Assembly: GCF_000179915.2 (NCBI RefSeq)
Contig: NC_014963.1
Span: 4,278,001-4,342,000, forward strand
Origin: Terriglobus saanensis SP1PR4
GTDB taxonomy: Bacteria > Acidobacteriota > Terriglobia > Terriglobales > Acidobacteriaceae
Reading direction: 5' to 3'
DNA length: 64,000 nucleotides
Shown: positions 32,293-41,100 of the stretch, piece after piece
Layout: each line of letters starts with the position of its first letter
How positions within the stretch are numbered: the first letter of the stretch is position 1
The notes under the pieces: model-generated
Database searches by the model: none
Told to the model about the DNA's origin: nothing
What the model saw: the letters and a program-made list of their open reading frames with translations, nothing else
Translations under genes and position numbers: made by a program

Positions 32293-33333
32293 TTAACGCG
32301 TGGAGGGTAGAGCCGCCTCATCATGCGGCCAGTGGGCTACGATATCGCGAACGACTACGTCGCCCACACGGTAAGCTGCGTCCAGCGCAGGCATAAATGC
32401 GCCGTATTTGACGATTTTGGTCTCCGCAAGGCTGTCGGCGGCAGAGATGCCCTCGCGCTGCTGATCGAAGTTGGAGGCGGTCCGCAGGACGAGAACGCGG
32501 TCGATATCGACGCGGTGCGCCTGGGCCAGCCATGTGAGCGACTGCAAGGTCCCTGTGTCTTCCATGCCGCAGATGGCATAGGTGCCTTTACCGTCGGTCT
32601 GGTACTTTACCCAGTCGCGTGCCCACTGGTTCATCAGCTTGCCGTGCCAGAAGGTGCTGGCCGATAGGTTATCGCCGCGGAGGACGAAGGGAGGGCGATG
32701 GGCGTTTTCGCCTACGAATTCCATGCGGCGGGATTTTATCTCCGGTGTGTCGCGCAGTTCCACGCCTTTGGTCTTTTCAAAGGCCCAGGCCACAAGCGCC
32801 GGGTTGAGGTGGAAGACGATCCCGTTATCGTCGGTACGCGGCCCTTCGTAAGGTACGGATTTGCGCAGGGGGACATATCCCGTTTTCCAGGTGGCGGGAG
32901 CCTCGCGCGGGTCGATCTCATGCGCCAGATCGCCGTCGACGATCCATTCGGACCAGACGGCGGAGCCCAGGGAGCCCATTTTGGGATCCATGCCACCAAT
33001 ACCGGCAATGATCCAGTAAGCGTGCGTAAGATCGAAGCGCTCGTCGGATCCCAGAGCCATAACGGTGGCCGCCGAACGCGCGGTGCCGATGCCGGTCACA
33101 ATGCCCAGGACGCCGTCTTCGTTCATCATGGCGTCGTGATACGCGCCGGGCATAGGAAAACGGCGGGTAAGATGCTCGCCGTCGTACCAGTGCTGAAACT
33201 CACCGGGGATGTCGCCGGTGTCGTTTCCGATCTCGAACATGGTCACCACGACCACTTTTACCGGGATCTTTGCAGTCTCAGCCACCGAAGAAAGAGCGAA
33301 GAGAGTAAACAATATGGCGGAAAAGAGACGCAT
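32293..33333 (-). CDS. Purine nucleoside permease (NUP family)
   Basis: 346 residues with a signal peptide (about 1-19) and then KIPVKVVVVTMFEIGNDTGD then IPGEFQHW, the family opening. Other landmarks are GVLGIVTGIGTARSAATVMA, AYWIIAGIGGMDP, and GTYAICGMEDTGTLQSLTWL. The NUP family was named from yeast purine nucleoside transport, but bacterial members look like exported soluble proteins with a nucleoside-phosphorylase-like fold, and no membrane helices are seen here beyond the signal. It lies between queC/DUF2007 and queE/queD. A function in purine nucleoside handling in the periplasm is inferred. Confidence 0.88.
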   Translation of the reverse strand: MRLFSAILFTLFALSSVAETAKIPVKVVVVTMFEIGNDTGDIPGEFQHWYDGEHLTRRFPMPGAYHDAMMNEDGVLGIVTGIGTARSAATVMALGSDERFDLTHAYWIIAGIGGMDPKMGSLGSAVWSEWIVDGDLAHEIDPREAPATWKTGYVPLRKSVPYEGPRTDDNGIVFHLNPALVAWAFEKTKGVELRDTPEIKSRRMEFVGENAHRPPFVLRGDNLSASTFWHGKLMNQWARDWVKYQTDGKGTYAICGMEDTGTLQSLTWLAQAHRVDIDRVLVLRTASNFDQQREGISAADSLAETKIVKYGAFMPALDAAYRVGDVVVRDIVAHWPHDEAALPSTR

Positions 33334-33468
33334 AAAAAGATGCTATCGCAGGTAGGCTGGATTCACGCCAACTTGAGTCAGTTGAATCTTGAAGGTCTCT
33401 CTCCCCGTCTTACACGGTTAAAGCACATCCAACGCGCGCTCTTTTGCGCCTATAAGGAATGGTCCCAC

Positions 33469-34350
33469 TTGCGTCCTGCACTCTGTCTTACGCTCTTCTG
33501 TGGATCGCTGTTCTGCGGGCTCGCCGCCGAGGTTTCCGCCCAGCAAACCACGCTGGAGTTACCTGACGCTCCCCGCCCCTCTGCCGAGGTACTGATCGCA
33601 ATGGTCAGGACGTCAGAGCCTATATCGTCTTCCGTGGCGTCTCCCTTCGACATGAGTTTCGATCCGGACGATTTTCAGCAGTCCACTCCCAGGATGAGTG
33701 ACAGCTCGGATCCTCCAACGAAGAAGCTGGATGAGAATGGAAAGCCCGTTTCGAGAGCGGGCCAGCAGCCGAAGCGCATTCTTGGACTGATGCCAAATTA
33801 CCGCTCTGTCTCCAGCGGAACGACGCCGCCTAAACCTACCTTCAAACATAACTTTGTTATCGCGACGCATCAGTCTTTCGACTACTCGTCCTTTATCTTT
33901 CTGGGCATCACATCGCTCTCAGCAGAAGGGATTGACTCGCATCCTGCACTGGGTAAAGGCGTAGGTGGCTTCTGGGGCTACACCTGGCGCGGGTTTCTCG
34001 ACAAGACGGACGGCACCTACCTGGGAGCATGGCTTCTCCCCAGCATTCTGCACGAAGACACGCGCTACTACGCCATGGGCGAAGGAAGTAAGTGGAAGCG
34101 TGCGGGCTACGTGATCAGCCGGCAGGCTGTAGCGCGTACCTACGGTGGGCATCAGACGCCCAACATCGCCGGCCTGGGAGCTAAAGTGTTGACGCAGGTG
34201 ATCTCAAGGAACTACTACCCTGCGGGCAGTACCGACTTTGGGACGCTGGCGACGAAGTTCGGTTATGCGATGGCGCGCGATATTGGCTTCACGATGTTCC
34301 GCGAGTTCTATCCGGACATCGCCATCCACGTGCTGCACCGCAAGCCGTAA
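33469..34350 (+). CDS. Secreted protein of unknown function
   Basis: About 293 residues from TTG 33469, preceded by AAGGA. This start gives a clean signal peptide (RPALCLTLFCGSLFCGLAAE then VSAQ). An in-frame ATG at 33340 would leave only six bases to the divergent permease start and bury the signal peptide 43 residues in. After a Pro/Ser-rich low-complexity region (about 20-110) comes a conserved-looking domain with HQSFDYSSFIFLGITSLSAE, FWGYTWRGFLDKTDGTYLGA and LPSILHEDTRYYAMGEG. The latter half is rich in aromatic and Gly residues, suggestive of an outer-membrane or membrane-associated protein. I do not recognise the family. Confidence 0.75.
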   Translation: MRPALCLTLFCGSLFCGLAAEVSAQQTTLELPDAPRPSAEVLIAMVRTSEPISSSVASPFDMSFDPDDFQQSTPRMSDSSDPPTKKLDENGKPVSRAGQQPKRILGLMPNYRSVSSGTTPPKPTFKHNFVIATHQSFDYSSFIFLGITSLSAEGIDSHPALGKGVGGFWGYTWRGFLDKTDGTYLGAWLLPSILHEDTRYYAMGEGSKWKRAGYVISRQAVARTYGGHQTPNIAGLGAKVLTQVISRNYYPAGSTDFGTLATKFGYAMARDIGFTMFREFYPDIAIHVLHRKP

Positions 34351-34353
34351 CGT

Positions 34354-35211
34354 CTAAGCGAAGATGACGGTCTTGTTTGCGTAGCTGAGGATGCGGTGGC
34401 CGAGATGCCACTGCACCGCACGCGAGAGAACGAGACGTTCTAAATCGCGGCCCTTCTGAATCAGGCTGGGCAGAGCGTCGTTCTGCGAAATGCGCGTGAC
34501 ATCCTGCTCGATGATCGGACCTTCGTCCAGCTCTGCCGTGACGTAGTGACTGCTTGCGCCGATGAGCTTCACCCCGCGCGCGAAAGCCGCGTGGTACGGC
34601 CTGGCTCCTGTGAAGGCGGGCAGGAACGAGTGGTGGACGTTGATGATCCGCTGCGGGTAGGCGTCGACGAACTGCGGCGAGACGATCTGCATGTACCGCG
34701 CGAGGATGACGAGGTCGACCTTCGCCTCGGCCAGTAGGGCAAGCTGCCGCTGCTCGACCTGCTGCTTGGTTGCGGCGGTCACCGGCGTGTAATGAAAGGG
34801 AATCTTGTAGAACTCCGCGAGAGGCCGTGCGTCCTCGTGATTGCTGACGATCATGGTCAGGTTGCACTGAAGCTCGCCCGTCTGGTGACGGTAGAGAAGG
34901 TCGGCGAGGCAATGCAGGTACTGTGAAACGAAGATTGCGACGTTCTGCTGCGTGTCTTCAAAGTCCATGCGCCAGTGCATGGCATACTTCGCTGCGATGG
35001 GCATGAAGCGCTCACGGAAGTGGTCCACAGTACACTCCTCGTTCTCCGTAACAAACTCAACGCGCATGAAAAAGAGGCCAAGCTCGGCATCCTGATGCTG
35101 GTCCGCATTCAGGATATTGACGTCGTAAGCCTCGATGAGAAAGTTATGGATGGCAGCGACGAGTCCCTTGCGATCGGGACAGTCTACGAGGAGAACCGCG
35201 GTTTTCGACAT
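34354..35211 (-). CDS. purU: Formyltetrahydrofolate deformylase (PurU)
   Basis: About 285 residues, normal for PurU. It hydrolyses 10-formyltetrahydrofolate to formate and tetrahydrofolate, balancing one-carbon units for purine synthesis. The N-terminal ACT domain is AVLLVDCPDRKGLVAAIHNF; the formyltransferase-type core has ILARYMQIVSPQFV, RIINVHHSFLPAFTGARPYH and SHYVTAELDEGPIIEQDV, carrying the Asn/His/Asp catalytic set. The start is MSKTAVLL at 35211, with AAAGG upstream. It follows queE by 30 bases on the same strand, and its stop is three bases from the convergent gene. Confidence 0.95.
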   Translation of the reverse strand: MSKTAVLLVDCPDRKGLVAAIHNFLIEAYDVNILNADQHQDAELGLFFMRVEFVTENEECTVDHFRERFMPIAAKYAMHWRMDFEDTQQNVAIFVSQYLHCLADLLYRHQTGELQCNLTMIVSNHEDARPLAEFYKIPFHYTPVTAATKQQVEQRQLALLAEAKVDLVILARYMQIVSPQFVDAYPQRIINVHHSFLPAFTGARPYHAAFARGVKLIGASSHYVTAELDEGPIIEQDVTRISQNDALPSLIQKGRDLERLVLSRAVQWHLGHRILSYANKTVIFA

Positions 35212-35241
35212 ACTGCAAAGACCTTTCATAGCGCGAAACGA

Positions 35242-35931
35242 CTACACGCCTTTTTTCTGGGGCTCCCAGATGAACTTATGCACCTGCAACGACAGGCGCG
35301 CGTCTAGGCCATCCGCGAGCATCCAGTCCACAAGGTGCCGGGCGTCCAGCTCCATGTTGTCCGCAGAACGAAGGATGGACGGAACCTTGATAAAGGCGGG
35401 CGAAAGCAGGATGCCGCCCGCCTTTTCGTTGAGGGAGTGTTCGCGGATAAAGTCGCGCGCGAACTCGTAGTCCACCCGATCCCGAAGAACAAACTTCACC
35501 TCGTCCCGCTGCGTGAGAATATCGAGATTGCTCATACGAAAGCTGCCAAACGCGGAACCTGCGCCGGGGCACTTTACATCGACGATCTTATGCACCGCGG
35601 TGGGAACATCCTGCAAAGGACGCTCGCCGCTGGTCTCCATCATGAGGGTATAGCCCCTGGGATCGGCAAGGAGACGTCGCATGAGCGGTAGGAGCTCCTT
35701 TGCGTGGAGCATGGGCTCGCCGCCGGTAAATTCGATCAGGCGGCAGGGCGCAAGGGCCTCAATCTGCGCGACGATCTCGTCTTCCGTAAACGGGGTGCCG
35801 CCCGAGAAGGTGTACTCCGAGTCGCACCAGGCGCAGCGAAGATTGCAGCCAGCAGAGCGCACAAAGATGCACGGCATGCCGGTGAAGCTGGATTCACCCT
35901 GGACGGATTTGTAGAGTTCGATGAGATGCAT
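35242..35931 (-). CDS. queE: 7-carboxy-7-deazaguanine synthase (QueE)
   Basis: 229 residues. A radical-SAM enzyme that converts 6-carboxytetrahydropterin to 7-carboxy-7-deazaguanine. The 4Fe-4S motif CNLRCAWC (Cx3Cx2C) lies in VRSAGCNLRCAWCDSEYTFS; VQGESSFTGMPCIFV and FTGGEPMLHAKELLPLMRRL are family landmarks. It is two bases downstream of queD on the same strand, so QueD and QueE, consecutive steps, are made together. purU follows. Confidence 0.96.
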   Translation of the reverse strand: MHLIELYKSVQGESSFTGMPCIFVRSAGCNLRCAWCDSEYTFSGGTPFTEDEIVAQIEALAPCRLIEFTGGEPMLHAKELLPLMRRLLADPRGYTLMMETSGERPLQDVPTAVHKIVDVKCPGAGSAFGSFRMSNLDILTQRDEVKFVLRDRVDYEFARDFIREHSLNEKAGGILLSPAFIKVPSILRSADNMELDARHLVDWMLADGLDARLSLQVHKFIWEPQKKGV

Positions 35932-35933
35932 GA

Positions 35934-36311
35934 CTACTCGTAGTAAGTCGCCATCGAGGTATCGGTCTCATAGATGGTGGACTGCTTGACGCTGACTCGG
36001 CCCTCACTCATCTCGAAGAGCTGCTTGCTGGTCTCGTCGAAGAAGTACTTCGCGAGATTTTCAGCCGAGGGGTTCACAGTGGTGAACGGCTCAAGATCGT
36101 TGATCATTTGATGATCGAGGTAATCGACGACAGGGCGCATAACCTGCTTGAGAAGCTTGAAGTCGAGCAGCAGGCCGCTGGCATCGAGTTCCTTCCCTAC
36201 GAGCGTAACGAGGACCTTGTAGTTATGGCCGTGCGGATTCTCGCACTTCCCGCGATAATTGCGCAGGTAATGGCCGGAGGAAAAGGTCGCTTCAACGGTG
36301 ACTTCGAACAT
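35934..36311 (-). CDS. queD: 6-carboxy-5,6,7,8-tetrahydropterin synthase (QueD)
   Basis: 125 residues of the 6-pyruvoyl-tetrahydropterin synthase fold. It makes 6-carboxytetrahydropterin from dihydroneopterin triphosphate. Zinc-binding His residues are in FSSGHYLRNYRGKCENPHGH, with the catalytic Cys in GKCENP. VDYLDHQMINDLEPF and NPSAENLAKYFFDE are typical. It is first in the queD-queE-purU run. No preQ1 riboswitch was recognised in the short gap upstream (36312-36355). Confidence 0.95.
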   Translation of the reverse strand: MFEVTVEATFSSGHYLRNYRGKCENPHGHNYKVLVTLVGKELDASGLLLDFKLLKQVMRPVVDYLDHQMINDLEPFTTVNPSAENLAKYFFDETSKQLFEMSEGRVSVKQSTIYETDTSMATYYE

Positions 36312-36355
36312 GGTTCTACCAGTTTACCTTTATGGCGCTTTGTGGCCGCTTACGC

Positions 36356-36613
36356 TTAGTGCTTGCGGTTCCGTTCCCGCTGATCGATGCGGTGCTTCTC
36401 GTCGCGGCGCTCCGCCTGCTCGAACATAGTCTGCAGGACCCCGAGCAGGGCTGCGATCAGTGCTCCAGCGACAAGAAAGATCCCCATGGTGCGCCACAGG
36501 ACACTGTCGGACGGGGAGCCGGGTTCATGCACGAGGCCGGTAAAGGCCAGCACGAAGCAGACGGCTCCGAAGAAACCCAGTGTGGCGGCGAGGATGTAGA
36601 GATTGCGGCCCAT
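36356..36613 (-). CDS. Small two-helix membrane protein, unknown function
   Basis: 85 residues. Two predicted membrane helices (about 5-27 and 42-62) flank a short polar loop (VHEPGSPSDSVLW); the C-terminus is a highly charged helix (EQAERRDEKHRIDQRERNRK). No family recognised. It lies 44 bases before queD on the same strand, so it may share a transcript with the queuosine genes, but no functional link is evident. Confidence 0.65.
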   Translation of the reverse strand: MGRNLYILAATLGFFGAVCFVLAFTGLVHEPGSPSDSVLWRTMGIFLVAGALIAALLGVLQTMFEQAERRDEKHRIDQRERNRKH

Positions 36614-36657
36614 CGTGATGTCTTCAGTCTATCGAAGCGGGGAGCTGCGTGTTTTCT

Positions 36658-36900
36658 CTACTCTTCGATGCGGGCCTGCTTGGCTGCGCGGGCCCTGGGA
36701 GCGGAGGTTTCGGCGACGCATTTCTCGGAAACACGCTGCGGATTGCCGCATTTGGCGGCGGCGGTACGGGTAAACGCGCGGTAGAGGCGGTTGACGTCGA
36801 CTTTTCCGTTCCGCACCTCGCGCTCCACCGCGGTATGCATGGCAGAGAGGAACTCCTCGCGCAGTTCATGGAAGATTCGGTCGACGTGGATATAAGGCAT
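36658..36900 (-). CDS. Small hypothetical protein
   Basis: 80 residues from ATG 36900, with AAGGAG about ten bases upstream. The N-terminal half is an amphipathic helix (PYIHVDRIFHELREEFLSAM), then a mixed region with two Cys (AAAKCGNPQRVSEKC) and a basic tail. The family is not recognised. The MPYIHVD start avoids overlap with the VWFA gene upstream (ends 36957). Its status as a real gene rests on its ribosome-binding site and its place in a minus-strand run. Confidence 0.55.
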   Translation of the reverse strand: MPYIHVDRIFHELREEFLSAMHTAVEREVRNGKVDVNRLYRAFTRTAAAKCGNPQRVSEKCVAETSAPRARAAKQARIEE

Positions 36901-36956
36901 GCAAACTGCTCCGCTCCTTGAAGATACAGGGGCGATGGCCCTGTGTCCCGGACGAG

Positions 36957-37913
36957 TCACTTTTGCGGGGCGTAATAGCCGGTACGTGCCGAGAGGGAGA
37001 CTGGGCGGTAGGGTGTTCTGAGTTGGATAGAATGGAATTTGCCGTCGTTCCTGAGTCCTGCTGGCCGGTAGACAAGCTCATACTCGTCACGCAGGTCGCG
37101 TTCGATCAGATGCAGATGGGCAAGATCGCTAGCCGTCACAGGGTTGGTTCCCTGCTTTCTGATGGAGAGATAATTATCCTCTTCCTTGCTGTAGAAGATG
37201 CGGCCGCCGCTCTGCTCCGCGAGTTCGCGAAGGACGCGCTGCGGCTGCCCGTGCGCTCCGGAGTCGAGGGAAAAGATGTAGACGGCGGTGTGCGTCTGCT
37301 GGCAGATGTCGATGACGTCGCGCATGTAGGCGTGGGAGGCGTTGTCGGCACCGTCGGTAAAGAGCAGGATGAAGTTGTTGGTCGGTGCGGAAGCGTGGAC
37401 CTCCTGCGGTGTAAAGCGATCCCTGCAGGCACGGTAGAGTGTATCGAAGAGTGCCGTACCCGTCATCCTGGAGTAGGCGCGTTCGTCGACGTGGCGGAGT
37501 GCGGAGATTAACTTTGTAGAGTCCGCAGTGAAGGGCTGCAGCATGGTCGCTTCAGTGTCAAAGGCTTGCAGAAAAGCTGCATCGGTCCTGAGATTCAGGA
37601 CTTCTGTAACCAGCGCGGCCGCAAGTCGGCGGTTCCGGTAGAGCGCATAACCCAGCATGGAGGGCGAGGTGTCGAAGAGGATGCCCGCGCGAATCGGGAG
37701 GCTGGTATGTTTGGTCAGGCGAACGATCGAAGCTGGCGGCTTCTTGTTATCCAGCAGTTGCAGGTCGGGAATCTGGAGGTCTGTGACGAACTGTTCTGAG
37801 GCATCGACCGCACGGAAGGTCACGTGGACTTCGTTCACCGAGACGGGGATGGTGAATGGCTCCTGCGCCGCCATGGAGAGTGCAAAGCACAGGACGACCG
37901 CGAGGCGGATCAC
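36957..37913 (-). CDS. VWFA-related secreted protein (acidobacterial type)
   Basis: 318 residues from a GTG start at 37913 whose GTGA overlaps the preceding small gene. A signal peptide (about 1-16) is followed by an Ig-like N-terminal segment (IPVSVNEVHVTFRAVDASEQ, DLQLLDNKKPPASI) and a von Willebrand A domain. The MIDAS motif is DTSPS at residues 81-85, with a conserved Thr (RMTGTALFDTLYR) and Asp (LLFTDGADNASH). The pattern matches the VWFA-related domain often found in Acidobacteria. It is probably a periplasmic metal-dependent adhesion or interaction protein; no partner is known. Confidence 0.85.
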   Translation of the reverse strand: MIRLAVVLCFALSMAAQEPFTIPVSVNEVHVTFRAVDASEQFVTDLQIPDLQLLDNKKPPASIVRLTKHTSLPIRAGILFDTSPSMLGYALYRNRRLAAALVTEVLNLRTDAAFLQAFDTEATMLQPFTADSTKLISALRHVDERAYSRMTGTALFDTLYRACRDRFTPQEVHASAPTNNFILLFTDGADNASHAYMRDVIDICQQTHTAVYIFSLDSGAHGQPQRVLRELAEQSGGRIFYSKEEDNYLSIRKQGTNPVTASDLAHLHLIERDLRDEYELVYRPAGLRNDGKFHSIQLRTPYRPVSLSARTGYYAPQK

Positions 37914-38083
37914 TTCGCCAGCGCTGCGCGATCTTCGTCGCTGTTGCCGTAAGGGCAGTGGCGGCAGTTGTTGCCGCAGCAGTATCCCTGCTTCAACAGG
38001 TATTGCGCCGTGAAGACGAGATAGGGCCCATCCATGTAGGAGTCGCCTGGCTCAAGCGGAATATCGGTGGGGTTCTCGGACAT
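37910..38083 (-). CDS. 57-residue Cys-rich protein (DUF5522-like)
   Basis: A short gene read directly from the minus strand: ATG at 38083, TGA at 37910-37912. The C-terminal core GYCCGNNCRHCPYG has Cys at 35, 36, 40 and 43, a likely zinc- or iron-binding knuckle, preceded by GPYLVFTAQYLLKQ. The motif resembles the DUF5522 family of small proteins of unknown function. The stop overlaps the GTG start of the VWFA gene (GTGA), so the two are translationally coupled. No good ribosome-binding site is visible upstream. Confidence 0.7.
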   Translation of the reverse strand: MSENPTDIPLEPGDSYMDGPYLVFTAQYLLKQGYCCGNNCRHCPYGNSDEDRAALAK

Positions 38084-38137
38084 GGCTCAGGCTTAGATTA
38101 GAGCAAAGCGCGTTGGGCTGTGGTCGGTCCCCTTTCA

Positions 38138-38170
38138 TTTTGTCCTCCGCTTCGCTGCGGAATGACAAAA
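38138..38170. repeat. Extragenic palindromic repeat with GAATGACAAAA
   Basis: TTTTGTC (38138-38144) pairs with GACAAAA (38164-38170), and internal TCCGC pairs with GCGGA. It shares the CTTCGCTGCGG(A/G)ATGACAAA core with 46333-46368 and, more distantly, 60716-60752. It lies between the Lhr and small Cys-rich genes. Confidence 0.65.
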
Positions 38171-38192
38171 GGTTTGCCACGGAATGTTTTCA

Positions 38193-41100
38193 CTACGCAA
38201 AGAGATGCGCCGTTCCGGGCACAGTCCTATTCGATAGAACGGGGACGACCTCGGCATCCGGCATATTTGCAGGCCCGACATCCTCGCTCTGAATCAAGCC
38301 CGTGCCGCAGACCACAACTTTCCTTCCCGCAATCGCGGTTGCGCGATCGCCGGGGACGACCACACCGATTAGGTGCATGGGGTCAGAGGCGGCCAGCGTG
38401 ATCGCAGGATCGGATGTGAGCTGGCGCGAGGCACGAAGCGAGTCGACGGCTTCGGGAAGGGCGTACTGCTCACCGGAGAAGCCTGAGACGAAGCGACCGC
38501 CGCGCACCTCGCCGCGAGCTTCCAGTCTGCGCAACATCGCGACGAGCTCACGCCAGCGGGGAACGTTCGTCTCCCGGTCCAGCAGGTCGCGAAAGACGAC
38601 GCCGTAGCGGCAGAGCAGCATGCGCGCGGAAGCGGCGACGCTGGCCTCTTCTTCGCGCGCGGCCTCGGTGATGGAGAGTGGTGTGTGGAACTCTTCGGTA
38701 AAGAGCGACCATCGCCCCGCCGTGGATCGCGTGGTGCGTTTGGCAGCGTTGGCGGGTGCGGCGGTGGCGCTCTGACGGCGCTTCGGATCCATGAAACAGC
38801 GGAGCTGGTCGAAGCCATCGCTTGACGCGAGGCCTGCCGTCGCCAGCTCCCAGAGTGCAGTCTGCGTCTGCTGCTTGGTGAGCGTAGCGAGGCGCTGAAT
38901 GTCGGAGGCAAAGCAGGCTCCGCGCTCTGCGAGGAGGTATCGAACGCGGTTGGCCTCCGGAGAAAGCGCCTGTGCCAGCTTGACCTCGTCGATGGACTTC
39001 TGCGACAGGGCGCGGGGAAGCCAGTCGGCCGTGTCGCGAAGGAAGAAGGTAATGGGTGCCATATTGGTCGGGATCACGCGGCGCGGCGCGGTGCCGTTGC
39101 CCACGCCCCATGCCGGATGCGGAGAGATGCGTCCCCAACCGACTGCCCCGGAGAGGCAGAGCTGGTCCAGGGCACGGGGGTCGTAGTCGTGCACACGGGC
39201 GGGAAGGATCGACCGTTCCCATTCGATGGCGGGAGCTTCGAAGCCTTCGAGCTGCGATAGAGCTTCGAGAAGGCTTTCTTCTCCGGCAAGCTGCGTCTGC
39301 GGAGCGACGTGTTGCCAGCGCAGGAGCCAGCGGTAAAACTCCGCGGGCGTGACGGCCTGAATCTGCTTCCGCAGCGTCCCCAGCGTGAGCCGATGGATGC
39401 GCTGCAGAATGCGCCGCTCGCACCATTCAATCTCTTCGTTGACCTCTGTGGCGGTGTGCTCGTAGATGCCACGCAGCACAAGCCCCTGCGCCTCGATGGC
39501 AACCATCTGCGTGAACAGATCGACGGCGTCGAGGGAGAGCGTTTCGGCGAGGCTGCGCGAGGTGACGGGCCCGAGAAGCTGGAGCCAGCCTTGCGTGACG
39601 AGGCGCAGAGCATCTTCGCGCCCTGTGACAGCTTCGGCGGATACTTCAGGCCACAGCAGATCGGCCAGCGGAAGGCGTTCCGCCGCAACCCAGAACTCCT
39701 GTGCGTTCTCTGCGGTGCCGAGTCGAAGCTGCACGGCGCGGCCAGAGCGGGCGAGGCGTTCGAAGAACTCGGGCCAGTGGCGTGCGGCCTCTGTGCGATA
39801 GGCACGCGCGTCGTCCCCGGCAAAGAGCGCGATGGGCACGGCTATCGCGGAGAAGAGCAGGTCGTGGAGCTCATGCTCGTCACGGAGATCGGGCCAGCAC
39901 TCTTCGCGGATCGTGGCAATGGCTGCGGGGTCGAGGCGCGAGGCTTCACCCAGGACGGCGTCAGGAATCGTTCGGCGCAGCGAGACGGCGCGTGCGCGAC
40001 GCTCTTCCAGACCGGCCTCATCGAGGAAGGCGTTCTGGTTCGCATTCAGAAGTTCATGCGCAAACTGCGATGGAACGGGCGTATCGACGGCAATGCAGGT
40101 AAGCGTTCCATCCGCGATCCGTCGCAGGATCTCTTCCAGGCCTGCAAGGTCCATCGCCTCCTGTAGAACGTCCTGCATGACCTCGCGGACGAGGGGATGG
40201 TCGGGGATCTGGATGTCCCCGACGATGGTCTCGAAACAGGCCGCCGCCTGCGGAAAGACGCTCGCCAGGAGATCTTCACCGCGCGTTCTCTGGACCTGGG
40301 GCGGGACCTTCTTGCCCTTGATGAAGCGCAGGAGTTGCAGCGACCGGTTGGCGGCCCAGCGCCAGCGCGTTTTGAAGATGGGCGAGGCAATCGCGGCCTG
40401 TTCCAGCAGTTCCTTCGCCGTCTGCTCAGTGAGGAAGTGGAAGACGTCGGCCAGAGGGAAGCTGTGCTGCTCTGCCAAACAGATGTTGATGCCGTTGTCC
40501 GTTGCCGCCGCCTGCAACTCGTAGTTGAAGCCGCGGCAGAAGCGCTTTCTGAGCGCCAGACCCCACGCGCGGTTGATGCGTCCGCCAAAGGGTGCGTGCA
40601 GGATGAGCTGCATGCCTCCGCCTTCATCGAAGAAGCGTTCTGCGATCAACACGTTCTTCGTCGGCACGGCGCCCAGCACCGCGCGGCCAGCCACGATGTA
40701 CTGCACGAGCTGCAGCGCCGCGGATTCGCAGATGGCGCACTGCTCGCACAACCACGCGACCGTGCTGGCTACGTCTTCATCCTGCTTTGTGACGTGCGCA
40801 TGATGCACGTTCCGCGTGCGGTCGGAGATGGCCTCGCGGAGGTTTCCTACGAAGTCTGAGAGCACATCTGTACGCTGGGGCGCTTCGCCAAACCAGAACG
40901 GAACGCTGGGCGGAGCGCCGTGCGCATCCTCTACGAGGACGCGGCCTTCTTTCTCCACCGCGAGGACACGCCAGCTCGCATTGCCCAACTGGATCACGTC
41001 GCCGGGGCCGGAGTCCACCGCGAAGTGCTCGTCCAACGTGGCGATGACCTGTTCCTCCGGCATGAGCACCACGGAGTACAATGCGGAGTCCGGAATGCTG

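Noticed and set aside
36312-36355. preQ1 riboswitch upstream of queD
   Set aside because: The 44-base gap lacks the preQ1-I stem and A-rich tail pattern, and is too short once the ribosome-binding site is allowed for.
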